NCBI RefSeq assembly: GCF_030409325.1
Contig: NZ_JAUFPR010000002.1
Coordinates: 2,294,001-2,358,000 of the forward strand
Length of the DNA: 64,000 nt
Direction of reading: 5' to 3'
Source: Mucilaginibacter aquaedulcis
GTDB lineage: Bacteria; Bacteroidota; Bacteroidia; Sphingobacteriales; Sphingobacteriaceae
A program made the position numbers and the translations under genes. Below are positions 43,593 to 52,368 of the stretch, piece by piece (position 1 is the first letter of the stretch; every line of letters starts with the position of its first letter). The notes below the pieces were generated by a model, which ran no database searches, had not been told where the DNA came from, and saw nothing but the letters and a program-made list of their open reading frames with translations.

Positions 43593-44822
43593 TTACTTGC
43601 CTAATTTAGCTTTCAGGTTTTCGTCAATTGCTGCTAAAAACTCTTCGGTGTACAGGTAGTCGGTACCGTGCTCCACTTTCGGTTTAATGGTGATGGCCAA
43701 ATCCTTTGTCATTTTACCGCTTTCAACAGTTTCAATACAAACCTGTTCTAAAGTTTTGCAGAAGTTAACCAGCTCCTGGTTGTTATCAAGCAAACCGCGG
43801 AATTCCAAACCTCTTGTCCAGGCAAAAATAGATGCGATAGGATTTGTAGAAGTTGGTTTACCGGCCTGGTGCTCACGATAGTGACGGGTAACTGTACCGT
43901 GTGCTGCTTCAGCTTCCATTACAGTACCATCTGGTGTAACCAGTGTTGAGGTCATTAAACCTAATGAACCAAAACCTTGTGCTACGGTGTCAGATTGTAC
44001 GTCGCCGTCATAGTTTTTACAAGCCCAAACAAAGTTACCGTTCCATTTTAATGCAGATGCAACCATGTCGTCAATTAAGCGGTGCTCATAAGTGATACCT
44101 GCGTCAGCAAATTTTTGTTTGTAGTCTTGCTGATAGATGGCTTCAAAAATGTCTTTAAAACGGCCATCATATTTTTTAAGAATGGTGTTTTTAGTTGATA
44201 AATATAAAGGCCAGCCTTTCATAAGCGCCTGGTTAAAGCAAGCATGAGCAAAACCTGTTATTGACTCATCAGTATTGTACATAGTTAATGCAACACCATC
44301 GCCCTTAAAATTGTACACCTCGTATGATTGCTCTGGGCCGCCATCTTCAGGAGTAAAGGTTACGGTTAATTTACCTTTGCCTTTTGTTAAAAAGTCGGTA
44401 GCGCGGTATTGATCACCAAACGCATGACGACCGATGCAGATAGGAGCTGTCCAGTTAGGTACCAGGCGAGGTACGTTTGACATTACAATAGGCTCGCGGA
44501 AAACTGTTCCGTCAAGAATGTTACGGATTGTACCGTTTGGCGAACGCCACATTTGTTTTAATCCAAATTCTTCTACACGTTGCTCATCAGGTGTAATAGT
44601 TGCGCATTTAATACCTACACCATATTTTAAAATAGCATTTGCGGCGTCAATAGTCACCTGATCGTTAGTTTCATCACGATACTCGATACCCAGATCGTAA
44701 TATTTGATATCAAGATCAAGATAAGGAATTATCAACCTGTCTTTGATAAATTTCCAGATAATTCGGGTCATTTCATCTCCATCCAGTTCAACTACCGGAT
44801 TTTCTACTTTAATTTTTGACAT
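43593..44822 (-). CDS. icd: NADP-dependent isocitrate dehydrogenase, eukaryotic type
   Basis: A 409-residue TCA-cycle enzyme that turns isocitrate into 2-oxoglutarate and CO2. It matches the homodimeric eukaryote-like family (type II subfamily), e.g. [37 protein letters not shown], and the conserved catalytic [11 protein letters not shown] and [18 protein letters not shown]. The length is standard. It is a single gene; the minus-strand leader carries TATATTTG (44864-44857), a perfect -7 box, 34 bases upstream of the start, although no clear -33 element is visible. Confidence 0.96.
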   Translation of the reverse strand: MSKIKVENPVVELDGDEMTRIIWKFIKDRLIIPYLDLDIKYYDLGIEYRDETNDQVTIDAANAILKYGVGIKCATITPDEQRVEEFGLKQMWRSPNGTIRNILDGTVFREPIVMSNVPRLVPNWTAPICIGRHAFGDQYRATDFLTKGKGKLTVTFTPEDGGPEQSYEVYNFKGDGVALTMYNTDESITGFAHACFNQALMKGWPLYLSTKNTILKKYDGRFKDIFEAIYQQDYKQKFADAGITYEHRLIDDMVASALKWNGNFVWACKNYDGDVQSDTVAQGFGSLGLMTSTLVTPDGTVMEAEAAHGTVTRHYREHQAGKPTSTNPIASIFAWTRGLEFRGLLDNNQELVNFCKTLEQVCIETVESGKMTKDLAITIKPKVEHGTDYLYTEEFLAAIDENLKAKLGK

Positions 44823-45033
44823 ACCTGATGTTGTTTTTTTATTATTTTAATGGTTTCAAATATATTAATTACCCTTTACCATTTATACTAATGATGTGTG
44901 AAATTTCTTGATTGCCTTATCTTAGCATTTATTATGGCAAGTTTATTGTATTTATAAGGTTTGATACTATTTTTATAGAATTAAAGTTGATAATAAAACC
45001 GGCAGCCTTATTAAAGTGCCATAATGCCCTATT

Positions 45034-45744
45034 ATGACAAAACTGATATTTAAAGTCTCGCTCATACTTTTCTTATGTACAAGCGCATTTTTAGCCAAAG
45101 CCCAGTTAGGTTATGATTATGCCCAATATGACATAGGCACCGCGATTGGTATCAACTATCCTGTAAGTACCGATGTATTTAAATCGCTAAAAAGTACCCC
45201 ATCGGCACATTTTAATTTTACCTACAATCAAACTCCATATGTAAATTATGTTTTTGAAGGGCAGTTTGGCCGGCTAAAAGGTGGTAACGAACTTACTGGC
45301 TATGGCCGCATGTTTGAAAACCACTTTGCCGCTTTTGCGCTGAAAGTACAACTACAGGCCGGCGAGCTTATTGATTATTCGCAAAGTAACATAACTAACG
45401 CTTTTAAAAACTTTTATCTTTCAAGCGGCATAGGGTACATTGTAAACCATATAGTAGTTAAAACGCCCGATCATAGCCTCCCTCCGGGGTTTATGCTGGC
45501 CGGCGATAACAACAGCCAGATACCTTTTGTACCGCTGCGGGTAGGTTATGAGTTTAAGTTTTATAACGAGTATAACGAGCCCAGCGTTAAAATTGACCTT
45601 GGTTATCAATACAACCTCATTTTAGATGATAACCTTGATGGATACATAGCAGGGAATCATAATGATATTTTTTCGCAGTTTACCATCGGGGTAAAATTTG
45701 CTATCGGCGGTGTAACCTCTTATCGCAAGCAAATATCTTACTGA
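45034..45744 (+). CDS. Outer-membrane beta-barrel-like protein
   Basis: A 236-residue protein with a signal peptide (MTKLIFKVSLILFLCTSAFLAKAQ) and alternating aromatic/polar strands throughout, ending in strands such as FSQFTIGVKFAIGGV. This fits a small outer-membrane beta-barrel of the PorT/OmpA-like type, but the family is not recognised. It probably lies in the outer membrane. It is a single gene with a 211-base upstream region. Whether it serves transport, attachment or structure is unknown. Confidence 0.68.
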   Translation: MTKLIFKVSLILFLCTSAFLAKAQLGYDYAQYDIGTAIGINYPVSTDVFKSLKSTPSAHFNFTYNQTPYVNYVFEGQFGRLKGGNELTGYGRMFENHFAAFALKVQLQAGELIDYSQSNITNAFKNFYLSSGIGYIVNHIVVKTPDHSLPPGFMLAGDNNSQIPFVPLRVGYEFKFYNEYNEPSVKIDLGYQYNLILDDNLDGYIAGNHNDIFSQFTIGVKFAIGGVTSYRKQISY

Positions 45745-45828
45745 TAGCCTTTCAGTCTATTTTTTTATTGATTTTTTTGGTCTTTTTGGCAAGGTTTTTA
45801 GGTACCTTTATTATAAATAATATATCCT

Positions 45829-46281
45829 ATGAGCAGTCAAAATATAACCCCCGAATTTGATGACGACGATGCATTATCAGATAACACTAATGACCGGGAC
45901 AGGACATTAAAAGATGAATTAGGCGAAACTATTGACAAGGAAGATCTGAGTTACAATGAAGATGAAGACAGTTTTGAATATGACGTTCAGAGCGATGATC
46001 CTGATTATGACCACCCCGATCCTTATAAAACTACGGTAAAAAGCGGCGATGACATGAATTCAACGTATGATGAGGCCAACCCTTATGATACAGCTGATGA
46101 ATACACGGAAAAAAGATCGCTTGAAACGGACGTGGATGACCTTGGCATGCACATTGATAATGGTGATATTGTTGAGGTTGACCCTACAGATTCTGCATTA
46201 GCACACACTCCGGAAGATGACCGCGATGATCTTGACGACGAGGGCTATCCTAAAAACGACACAGGTAATTTTTTCAAATAA
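45829..46281 (+). CDS. Highly acidic, disordered protein
   Basis: A 150-residue protein in which Asp and Glu make up about a third of the sequence (for example DDDDALSDNTNDRDR-like stretches and EDEDSFEYDVQSDDPDYDHPD). It lacks a signal peptide, membrane segment or Cys, and is predicted unfolded. I recognise no family. A near-consensus -7 box (TACCTTTA, 45803-45810) precedes it. The composition is unlike its neighbours. It may bind cations or basic proteins, but that is a guess. Confidence 0.62.
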   Translation: MSSQNITPEFDDDDALSDNTNDRDRTLKDELGETIDKEDLSYNEDEDSFEYDVQSDDPDYDHPDPYKTTVKSGDDMNSTYDEANPYDTADEYTEKRSLETDVDDLGMHIDNGDIVEVDPTDSALAHTPEDDRDDLDDEGYPKNDTGNFFK

Positions 46282-46289
46282 ATTCTTTT

Positions 46290-46361
46290 AAGTTTTGAGT
46301 GATAGGTTTTGAGTTCTCAGTTTTTTAAATGAGGACAACGTTAACTCATCACTCAAAACTT
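46290..46361. repeat. AAGTTTTGAGTGAT inverted repeat
   Basis: 14-base perfect arms (46290-46303 and 46348-46361) enclosing 44 bases, between the convergent acidic-protein and dnaX genes. It is made of short repeated words like the elements at 30795 and 31241. It may stop transcription from both sides. Confidence 0.75.
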
Positions 46362-46381
46362 AATACTCTCTCAACTACCCG

Positions 46382-48205
46382 CTAATCAAAATCAAGGTTA
46401 AAGCGATTCTTCAGATCATTAAGCTGAGGATTGCGCGAGGCCATATGCTGAAACTTTTCAATAGCAGTGTAAGGCTTACGTACCACCTCCTGTTCATCTA
46501 CCCGAGCATTTACCTCAATAGTAAAATTGTTTAATTTACTGCGTAAAAAGTTATGCATTTCGGGGCGTTCCTCCTTAAAAAGATTTTCCTGTACCTTGTT
46601 ACCTACCACAACCTCAAATTCATAAGGCTTTATCATCCGCGGAGCGTTTGACGTAAAAATGGTAACTAAATTCTTTTTACCTTCAGCTTTCACCCTGGCT
46701 GCAAAATCACTCCAGTAGCGTAAAAAGTTATCCATCGTAAAATCATCCTGGGCATCACCTTTCAGGTACGGATCTTCCTCTTCGGCTTTTTCCTCTTCTG
46801 TTTTAGCGGTATCTGTAAGTGAAGGTATTTTTACTGATAATGAACCTAAGCTCGGGCTTGGGATAAATATTTTTGGTTTTTCGGCAGGTGTTTGCTCCCT
46901 TACAGGTGCTGTTGCCTGGCTGTTTTGAGCAGCTTGCGGCCTGGCAGCGGTATTATAAGTTAATGGCGCATCACTTAATACAGATGTATCATTATTGATC
47001 TTATTTTCGGGTGCTGCAGGCTTTACTGCTGGGGTATCAGGTTTTTTTTTTAATGACCCGTCGGTAGCGGATGTTGCAGTGAGCGGCGAAACGGCCATAT
47101 TAAAGGCCGAGGGCAGGTGACACATCTTAAGTAGTGCCAGTTCAACCTGTAGTCGCTGGTTTTTACTTAGCTTATAACTGATATCGCACTGGTTGGCAAT
47201 ATTCATGGCCGAAAGCAAGAACGATACCGAACCTGTTTGCGATTGCTGCAGGTATTTATTTTTAATACCCTCACTTACTTCCAGCAGCTTTAAGGTTGAT
47301 TGATCTTTACTTACCAGCAGGTTGCGGAAGTGTTCGCTCAAGCCGGCGATGAAATGAGCACCATCAAAACCACGCGATAATATCTCATCAAAAAAGAGCA
47401 GTGTTTTGGCTGTATCTTCCTGAAGCAGACTATCAGTTACGTTAAAGTAGTAATCGTAATCAAGTATATTGAGGTTATCAATTACAGAACGATACGTAAC
47501 CTTACCGCCCGAAAAGCTAACGATCTGATCAAACATTGACAGGGCATCCCTCAAGCCACCATCCGCCTTTTGAGCAATGATATGCAGGCCATCGGGCTCG
47601 TAGCTTATATTTTCCTTACCAGCAATAGAGGCCAGGTGCGCGGCCATATCCTCAACCCTGATACGGTTAAAATCAAATATCTGGCAGCGCGAAAGTATAG
47701 TAGGTAATATCTTATGTTTTTCGGTAGTGGCCAATATAAATATGGCGTAATGAGGTGGCTCTTCCAGCGTTTTCAAAAAGGCATTGAAAGCCGCCTGCGA
47801 TAGCATGTGCACCTCATCAATAATATAAACCTTGTAACGGGCAGCTTGTGGTGGTATACGTACCTGCTCAATAAGGCTGCGGATATCATCAACCGAGTTG
47901 TTTGATGCCGCGTCAAGCTCATGCACATTAAATGAATTGCCATTTTCAAAGGCTTTGCATGAGGCACATTCGCCGCAGGCCTCGCCATTGGATTGTAAAT
48001 TGGTACAGTTTATTGTTTTTGCCAATATACGCGCACAGGTAGTTTTACCCACACCACGCGGGCCGCAGAACAAAAATGCTTGCGCTAACTGATTATTTTT
48101 AATAGCGTTTTTGAGCGTATTGGTTATATGTTGCTGACCAACAACGGTTTCAAAAGTAGCCGGGCGATATTTACGGGCCGAAACAATAAAATTATCCACA
48201 GCCAC
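46382..48205 (-). CDS. dnaX: DNA polymerase III subunit gamma/tau
   Basis: A 607-residue clamp-loader ATPase. The N-terminal AAA+ part has the P-loop GPRGVGKTTCARILAKT, a four-Cys zinc module (CTNLQ...CGECASC), Walker B YIIDEVHMLS and sensor 1 ATTEKHKILPTILSR. The middle is the clamp-loader collar, followed by a Pro/Ala/Thr-rich linker (about 375-480) and a C-terminal domain that joins the polymerase. I see no obvious slippery A-run that would give a short gamma form. The length is ordinary for Bacteroidetes. Confidence 0.95.
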   Translation of the reverse strand: MAVDNFIVSARKYRPATFETVVGQQHITNTLKNAIKNNQLAQAFLFCGPRGVGKTTCARILAKTINCTNLQSNGEACGECASCKAFENGNSFNVHELDAASNNSVDDIRSLIEQVRIPPQAARYKVYIIDEVHMLSQAAFNAFLKTLEEPPHYAIFILATTEKHKILPTILSRCQIFDFNRIRVEDMAAHLASIAGKENISYEPDGLHIIAQKADGGLRDALSMFDQIVSFSGGKVTYRSVIDNLNILDYDYYFNVTDSLLQEDTAKTLLFFDEILSRGFDGAHFIAGLSEHFRNLLVSKDQSTLKLLEVSEGIKNKYLQQSQTGSVSFLLSAMNIANQCDISYKLSKNQRLQVELALLKMCHLPSAFNMAVSPLTATSATDGSLKKKPDTPAVKPAAPENKINNDTSVLSDAPLTYNTAARPQAAQNSQATAPVREQTPAEKPKIFIPSPSLGSLSVKIPSLTDTAKTEEEKAEEEDPYLKGDAQDDFTMDNFLRYWSDFAARVKAEGKKNLVTIFTSNAPRMIKPYEFEVVVGNKVQENLFKEERPEMHNFLRSKLNNFTIEVNARVDEQEVVRKPYTAIEKFQHMASRNPQLNDLKNRFNLDFD

Positions 48206-48276
48206 GAAGTTAGCAAGAAATTGCTTTAAGTTAAAGTGCCAATAAAACGAATGTGTAAAATTAAAACAGCGGAGTG

Positions 48277-48486
48277 TTATTGGAGGTCATCATCAGGCAA
48301 ATGATCATCATCCTCTGCGCCGGCAGCGGCTATGTCGTTCTCTGCGTCAAGCCTGTCGTCAAAATCTTCATCATCCTCATCATCCCAGTCACCTTCAATA
48401 TGTCCGTTACCACCTGGTAGTATAATGTCCAGAGGGCTCATTGTATGTTGAATTAAATTTTCGCCCTCGTTATGCGTAAATTTCAT
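48277..48486 (-). CDS. Short, very acidic protein
   Basis: A 69-residue protein with a neutral N-terminus (MKFTHNEGENLIQHTMSPLD) and an Asp/Glu-rich C-terminal half (GDWDDEDDEDFDDRLDAEND, then AEDDDHLPDDDLQ). It lies 71 bases upstream of dnaX on the same strand and may be co-transcribed. I do not recognise a family. It is probably conserved as a small acidic protein in this lineage, but this cannot be shown here. Confidence 0.6.
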   Translation of the reverse strand: MKFTHNEGENLIQHTMSPLDIILPGGNGHIEGDWDDEDDEDFDDRLDAENDIAAAGAEDDDHLPDDDLQ

Positions 48487-48606
48487 AGTTTAATAATATC
48501 AGGCGCAATTTACACAGAGAGTTTGTTCATGGTTAATATTTCATTAAAATATATTCAAAAACTACAATTTGTACAGAAAACTATTTTACTTTTCGCGCTA
48601 AAAACA

Positions 48607-48638
48607 TTTGATAAATACAGATAATCTATCTACATTTG
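48607..48638 (+). promoter_or_regulatory. Consensus promoter of the rpsF operon
   Basis: TTTG (48607-48610), 20 bases, TACATTTG (48631-48638): an exact match to the Bacteroidetes primary sigma-factor consensus. The start codon of rpsF is 42 bases downstream. This is the clearest promoter in the window. Confidence 0.85.
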
Positions 48639-48680
48639 CAGCCCGTTTAGTGCGGGTAAATAATTAAAAATCAAATAATA

Positions 48681-49046
48681 ATGCAACAGTACGAAATCGT
48701 GATCGTTCTAACCCCGTTGTTATCTGAAGAGGTTGCTAAAGAGGCAAATGCCAAATTCAGCAAAATTTTAACAGATGGCGGAGCCGAAATTGTCCAGGAG
48801 GATAATTGGGGTTTGAGAAAATTAGCGTACCCTATCCAGAAAAAAACTACAGGGTACTATCACTTAACTGAATTTAAGGCTCCAGGTGAATTAATTAACA
48901 AATTGGAGGTTGAGTTAAGGCGCGATGAGCGTGTTTTGCGTTTCCTGACCATTGCTTTGGATAAACATGCCATCGCTTACAATGACAAAAAACGCAGCGG
49001 TGCTTTTAACAAGAAACCAGCAGCTAAAGTGGAGGAAACAAACTAA
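48681..49046 (+). CDS. rpsF: 30S ribosomal protein S6
   Basis: A 121-residue protein, recognised from [20 protein letters not shown] and the central [20 protein letters not shown], with the [12 protein letters not shown] strand and a basic C-terminal tail. It binds S18 and 16S rRNA in the platform of the small subunit. It is the first gene of the rpsF-rpsR-rplI operon; its stop overlaps the next start by one base. A perfect promoter sits upstream. Confidence 0.97.
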   Translation: MQQYEIVIVLTPLLSEEVAKEANAKFSKILTDGGAEIVQEDNWGLRKLAYPIQKKTTGYYHLTEFKAPGELINKLEVELRRDERVLRFLTIALDKHAIAYNDKKRSGAFNKKPAAKVEETN

Positions 49047-49309
49047 TGGCTAACGAACAAATTAAATACGTTACCGCTCCTAAAGTGGAGGATAACCGTA
49101 AAAAATACTGCCGTTTCAAAAAGAATGGTATTAAGTATATTGATTACAAAGACGCAAACTTTTTATTAAAGTTCATTAACGATCAGGGTAAAGTATTACC
49201 ACGCCGTTTAACTGGTACTTCATTAAAATTTCAGCGTAAAGTGGCTCAAGCTGTTAAACGTGCACGCCACATTGGTTTATTACCTTACGTTACAGATTCA
49301 TTAAAATAA
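49046..49309 (+). CDS. rpsR: 30S ribosomal protein S18
   Basis: An 87-residue basic protein with the S18 core: [20 protein letters not shown] and [20 protein letters not shown], ending [11 protein letters not shown]. It pairs with S6 on the small ribosomal subunit. Its start overlaps the rpsF stop by one base and rplI follows 15 bases after the stop, so it is tightly coupled. The 15-base gap includes AGGAGAT, a good ribosome-binding site for rplI. Confidence 0.97.
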   Translation: MANEQIKYVTAPKVEDNRKKYCRFKKNGIKYIDYKDANFLLKFINDQGKVLPRRLTGTSLKFQRKVAQAVKRARHIGLLPYVTDSLK

Positions 49310-49324
49310 TAGGAGATTTAAGAA

Positions 49325-49768
49325 ATGGAAGTTATTTTAAAACAAGATGTAAAAAACCTGGGTGATAAAGACGATGTAGTAAACGTTAAACCAGGTTATG
49401 GCCGTAACTACCTTTTACCAAAAGGCTACGCCATATTAGCTACTCCAAGCGCACGTAAAGTTTTAGCTGAAAACTTGAAACAAGCTCAGTTTAAACAAGA
49501 AAAAATCCGTAAGGATGCCGACGCGATAGCTGCCCGTTTAGAAGGCGTTAAATTGAACATTGGCGCTAAAGCCGGTGAAAGCGGTAAAATTTTCGGTGCC
49601 ATCAACACTATTCAAATTGCTGATGCATTGAAAAAAGAAGGCTTTGAGGTTGACCGTCGTCGTATTACTTTTGATCAGGAACCTAAGTTTGTTGGTGATT
49701 ACATCGCAAACGTAAACCTGCACAAAGAAGTAAAAGTACAGGTTCCTTTCTCAGTTGTAGCTGAGTAA
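49325..49768 (+). CDS. rplI: 50S ribosomal protein L9
   Basis: A 147-residue protein with the L9 N-terminal signature MEVILKQDVKNLGDKDDVVN followed by VKPGYGRNYLLPKGYAI, a long central helix, and a C-terminal domain (SGKIFGAINTIQIADALKK). It binds 23S rRNA. It is the last gene of the operon and is followed by a strong terminator at 49815. The length is standard. Confidence 0.97.
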   Translation: MEVILKQDVKNLGDKDDVVNVKPGYGRNYLLPKGYAILATPSARKVLAENLKQAQFKQEKIRKDADAIAARLEGVKLNIGAKAGESGKIFGAINTIQIADALKKEGFEVDRRRITFDQEPKFVGDYIANVNLHKEVKVQVPFSVVAE

Positions 49769-49814
49769 TTTATACAGATCCACTTTAGGATCATCAATGT
49801 TATTTAAAATTTTA

Positions 49815-49850
49815 GAGGGTGTTTTGCTGAGCAAAGCACCCTCTTTTTTA
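49815..49850 (+). terminator. Rho-independent terminator after rplI
   Basis: The stem GAGGGTG / CACCCTC (49815-49821 with 49837-49843) extends inward through TTTTGC/GCAAAG, and is followed by T7. It ends the rpsF operon. Confidence 0.93.
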
Positions 49851-49869
49851 TAGCTCAAATTAGTTTTTC

Positions 49870-50628
49870 GTGAAACGAACTGCTCCATCAAATAAAAAGC
49901 CCAGTCAACGTTCAAAATCTGGTAATTCCAAATCAAAATTTGGAGGCATCTTTAAACTTGTGTTCAGGGTATTTAAACTGGTGTTTTTGGTTTTTGTTGG
50001 CATAAGCCTTTTAGGGGTACTTTTTTACCGTTTTGTAAACCCACCCTTTACCTGGCTCATGATTGAGCGTGGTTTTCAGCGTAAAGCTGCCGGTAAAGAG
50101 TGGAAGATAGATAAGCAGTGGAAAGATTTTGATGATATATCAGACAACATGAAGCGCGCAGCTGTGGCCGCCGAAGACCAGTCTTTTTTAGAGCATCATG
50201 GTTTTGATTTCAGGGCTATTGAAAAAGCCATTGAAAAAAACGCGCACAGCAAAAAACTAATTGGCGGCAGTACCATATCGCAGCAGGTAGCCAAAAACGT
50301 TTTCCTTTGGGAAGGCCGCTCTTTATTACGCAAAGGTATTGAAGCCTACTTCACCGTGCTGATCGAGGTTTTCTGGAGCAAGAAACGCATCATGGAGGTT
50401 TACCTCAACGAAATAGAAATGGGTGATGGCATTTATGGTATCGAGGCTGCTTCGCAGGCCTATTTCCATAAATCTGCAGCTGATTTAACCAAACATGAAG
50501 CAGCGGCCATCGCGGTGATATTCCCGAGCCCATTGAAATGGTCGGCCACTAAGCCTACCCGCTACTTAAAGCATAGGCAATACTTGATTATGAAGAACAT
50601 GCGCAGGTTAGGGCCATTGGATTTTTAG
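49870..50628 (+). CDS. mtgA: Monofunctional biosynthetic peptidoglycan transglycosylase
   Basis: A 252-residue inner-membrane enzyme with one membrane segment (about 37-57) after a basic N-terminus. The GT51 catalytic signatures are present: AAEDQSFLEHHGFDF with the catalytic Glu, GGSTISQQVAKNVFLW, and the RKGIEAYFTVLIE and KKRIMEVYLNEIEMG regions. It polymerises lipid II into glycan strands outside the membrane. It has no transpeptidase domain. A single gene, 20 bases after the rplI terminator. Confidence 0.93.
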   Translation: MKRTAPSNKKPSQRSKSGNSKSKFGGIFKLVFRVFKLVFLVFVGISLLGVLFYRFVNPPFTWLMIERGFQRKAAGKEWKIDKQWKDFDDISDNMKRAAVAAEDQSFLEHHGFDFRAIEKAIEKNAHSKKLIGGSTISQQVAKNVFLWEGRSLLRKGIEAYFTVLIEVFWSKKRIMEVYLNEIEMGDGIYGIEAASQAYFHKSAADLTKHEAAAIAVIFPSPLKWSATKPTRYLKHRQYLIMKNMRRLGPLDF

Positions 50629-50629
50629 G

Positions 50630-50703
50630 TCCTCTACCCCTAAAAGGGAATAATAAAAGTTAATTACGTTTTAACACTTCCCCTTTAGGAGATAGAGGGG
50701 TTT
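50630..50703. repeat. CCCCTAAAAGGG-type palindrome pair
   Basis: CCTCTACCCCTAAAAGGG on the left (50632-50649) and CTTCCCCTTTAGGAGATAGAGG on the right (50679-50700) form an imperfect inverted repeat between convergent genes, with CCCCTxxAAGGG cores like those at 17467 and 23735. Confidence 0.6.
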
Positions 50704-50704
50704 T

Positions 50705-51316
50705 CTACTTATACTTCCACATTCTTGTTTTACCTTCAGTAAGCCACTCAATGGCTGTATCCAAACGTTTTTGGCGGGTAGCTTCGGTTTTGGCTTCGGT
50801 AAACCATTCTACATATTCTTTTTTATTAGAATAACTGAAGGCATCAAAAACCTCTTTCGCTTTTAGGTGATTGGCAAGCAACCCGGTAAAATATTCGGGG
50901 ATAACTAACTCTGCCCGTTCTGTTGCAGGCTTCTTAGGATGAGCTTTAACTCCCATCTCGTTCAGTTCAATTCCCTGCAAAATATAGTCAATCAGTATTG
51001 CTTTGGGGGGTAGTTTATCAATGCTTATAATGCGGCCAAAGGTACCATGGGCAGTATCATCGGTTCCCTGTAATAAGTTTCCTGATAGATCCTTAATAAG
51101 AGATGATCGCCAAAAACCAAACGCACAATGTTGTTTAAAGGAGGCCATATGGCATACCGGGCCTTTATAATCAAAAAATGGCATACCCCACTTCATAGTT
51201 TCGCCAATCAGCGGCGAAGCTTCGTGTACAACGTCGCGAATGTGTTCTAATATGGGTTTGGCAAATTCGGCAGACTTGGCTATGTATGCATCTACCCGGC
51301 TATCATATTGTTCCAT
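50705..51316 (-). CDS. YdeI/OmdA-type protein with DUF1801 N-terminus
   Basis: A 203-residue cytoplasmic protein. Residues ~15-115 form the DUF1801 (iron-chaperone-like) domain, with ETMKWGMPFFDYKGPVCHM, and residues ~135-200 carry the YdeI/OmdA helical domain (ANHLKAKEVFDAFSYSNKKE, EWFTEAKTEATRQKRL). From general knowledge, such proteins are annotated as bacteriocin-protection or general stress proteins, with weak evidence. Single gene, convergent with mtgA. Confidence 0.82.
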   Translation of the reverse strand: MEQYDSRVDAYIAKSAEFAKPILEHIRDVVHEASPLIGETMKWGMPFFDYKGPVCHMASFKQHCAFGFWRSSLIKDLSGNLLQGTDDTAHGTFGRIISIDKLPPKAILIDYILQGIELNEMGVKAHPKKPATERAELVIPEYFTGLLANHLKAKEVFDAFSYSNKKEYVEWFTEAKTEATRQKRLDTAIEWLTEGKTRMWKYK

Positions 51317-51357
51317 AAATAAATTTATACAAACACTACGATTTTTACAAGAACTTG

Positions 51358-51840
51358 TTAACTAACCAAATCTCTGAATAGTTGTATATGCCAGCTATTT
51401 TTAAACGGCACCTCCCATTTATTTTCCAACTCGGTTACATTCTGTACCATATTGTTGTATACAATGGTTTCGGTATTGATTTTCCCTTGCTTAAGTAATT
51501 CTTCAAAGGCCTGACGGGGTAATGATTTAATTTCTTCTCCTTCGCGATAGGCGAGGTTAAACCTATCGAACAAATTAATATTGAATTTCTGCTCCAGCTG
51601 TTTCATAAAATGAACCGATTTATCAATAGAGCAACCGCTGGCACCTGCCTGGCTTTCATCAACTATCAAGATAAAAAAGCGGTTGTACCTAACCTCAGCT
51701 TTTGCCTTTAACTGGTTGTTGTGAGCAGTCCAGCTGATGGTAAAATTATCCAGTTCCTGCTGTATTTGCTGAGCTTCCTGATCGGTTAATTTTTTATCGG
51801 CCTGATAGACCCAAACTCTTGAGTGTTGAGAAAATTCCAT
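51358..51840 (-). CDS. Conserved cytoplasmic protein, not an ABC ATPase
   Basis: A 160-residue cytoplasmic protein beginning SQHSRVWVYQADKKLTDQEA, with ASGCSIDKSVHFMKQLEQ in the middle. I recognise it as a Bacteroidetes-conserved family that is often labelled as an ABC-transporter ATPase, although it has no Walker A, Walker B or signature motif. Its true function is unknown. It overlaps neither neighbour; a divergent gene starts about 45 bases away. Confidence 0.7.
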   Translation of the reverse strand: MEFSQHSRVWVYQADKKLTDQEAQQIQQELDNFTISWTAHNNQLKAKAEVRYNRFFILIVDESQAGASGCSIDKSVHFMKQLEQKFNINLFDRFNLAYREGEEIKSLPRQAFEELLKQGKINTETIVYNNMVQNVTELENKWEVPFKNSWHIQLFRDLVS

Positions 51841-51885
51841 TTACAAAAATATCAATTTATTAACTTCGGGTTACATTTTGTTGTC

Positions 51886-52368
51886 ATGAAAAAAACACTT
51901 CTGTCGCAAACAAAAAAAATATTGTTGGTTGGCCCTGTTTTGCTCATAAGTTGGCTTAATTATAGCTTTAAAGCAGAAACTGACGATATTGAATGGCTGG
52001 ATTGGAGCAATAAATGTCTTACAGAATCCTACAATCCCCTACCCGATGTTAAATTAAAAAAGTGGGAACTTGCCCTCACAAACGATTATTTTTTGCGCCT
52101 GCGAAAAACTTATCAACATGGTAAACAGGAATATTTTTCCTTCAATTTGCACCGCTTAAACAACGTAGAATACCAGGGCGATGACAAGGTTGGAGTCCTC
52201 CAACTAAATACCACTGCCGATGACATTATTGTGCAAACTTATGAAGACCCCAAGGGCGATATCGACTCCATGTCGACCACCCTTGAGTTGCCGGTAAGAA
52301 ACATGAGCTCCGGCCGTTTGGATAGCCTTAAAAACGCGCTAAGTTATTTTAAGGCGAAGGGCCTATAA
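51886..52368 (+). CDS. Secreted protein of unknown function
   Basis: About 160 residues from ATG 51886 (MKKTLLSQTKKILLVGPVLL). The N-terminal hydrophobic segment looks like a signal peptide or anchor (ILLVGPVLLISWLNYSFKA). The rest is soluble and predicted beta-rich (KQEYFSFNLHRLNNVEYQGD). No family is recognised. The last six bases overlap the 3' end of the convergent CCG-domain gene. The open frame upstream to 51823 is not used. Confidence 0.62.
   Translation: MKKTLLSQTKKILLVGPVLLISWLNYSFKAETDDIEWLDWSNKCLTESYNPLPDVKLKKWELALTNDYFLRLRKTYQHGKQEYFSFNLHRLNNVEYQGDDKVGVLQLNTTADDIIVQTYEDPKGDIDSMSTTLELPVRNMSSGRLDSLKNALSYFKAKGL

Noticed and set aside
51358..51840. Common label 'ABC transporter ATPase'
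   Set aside because: No Walker A, Walker B or ABC signature in the protein; the label is probably propagated by error.
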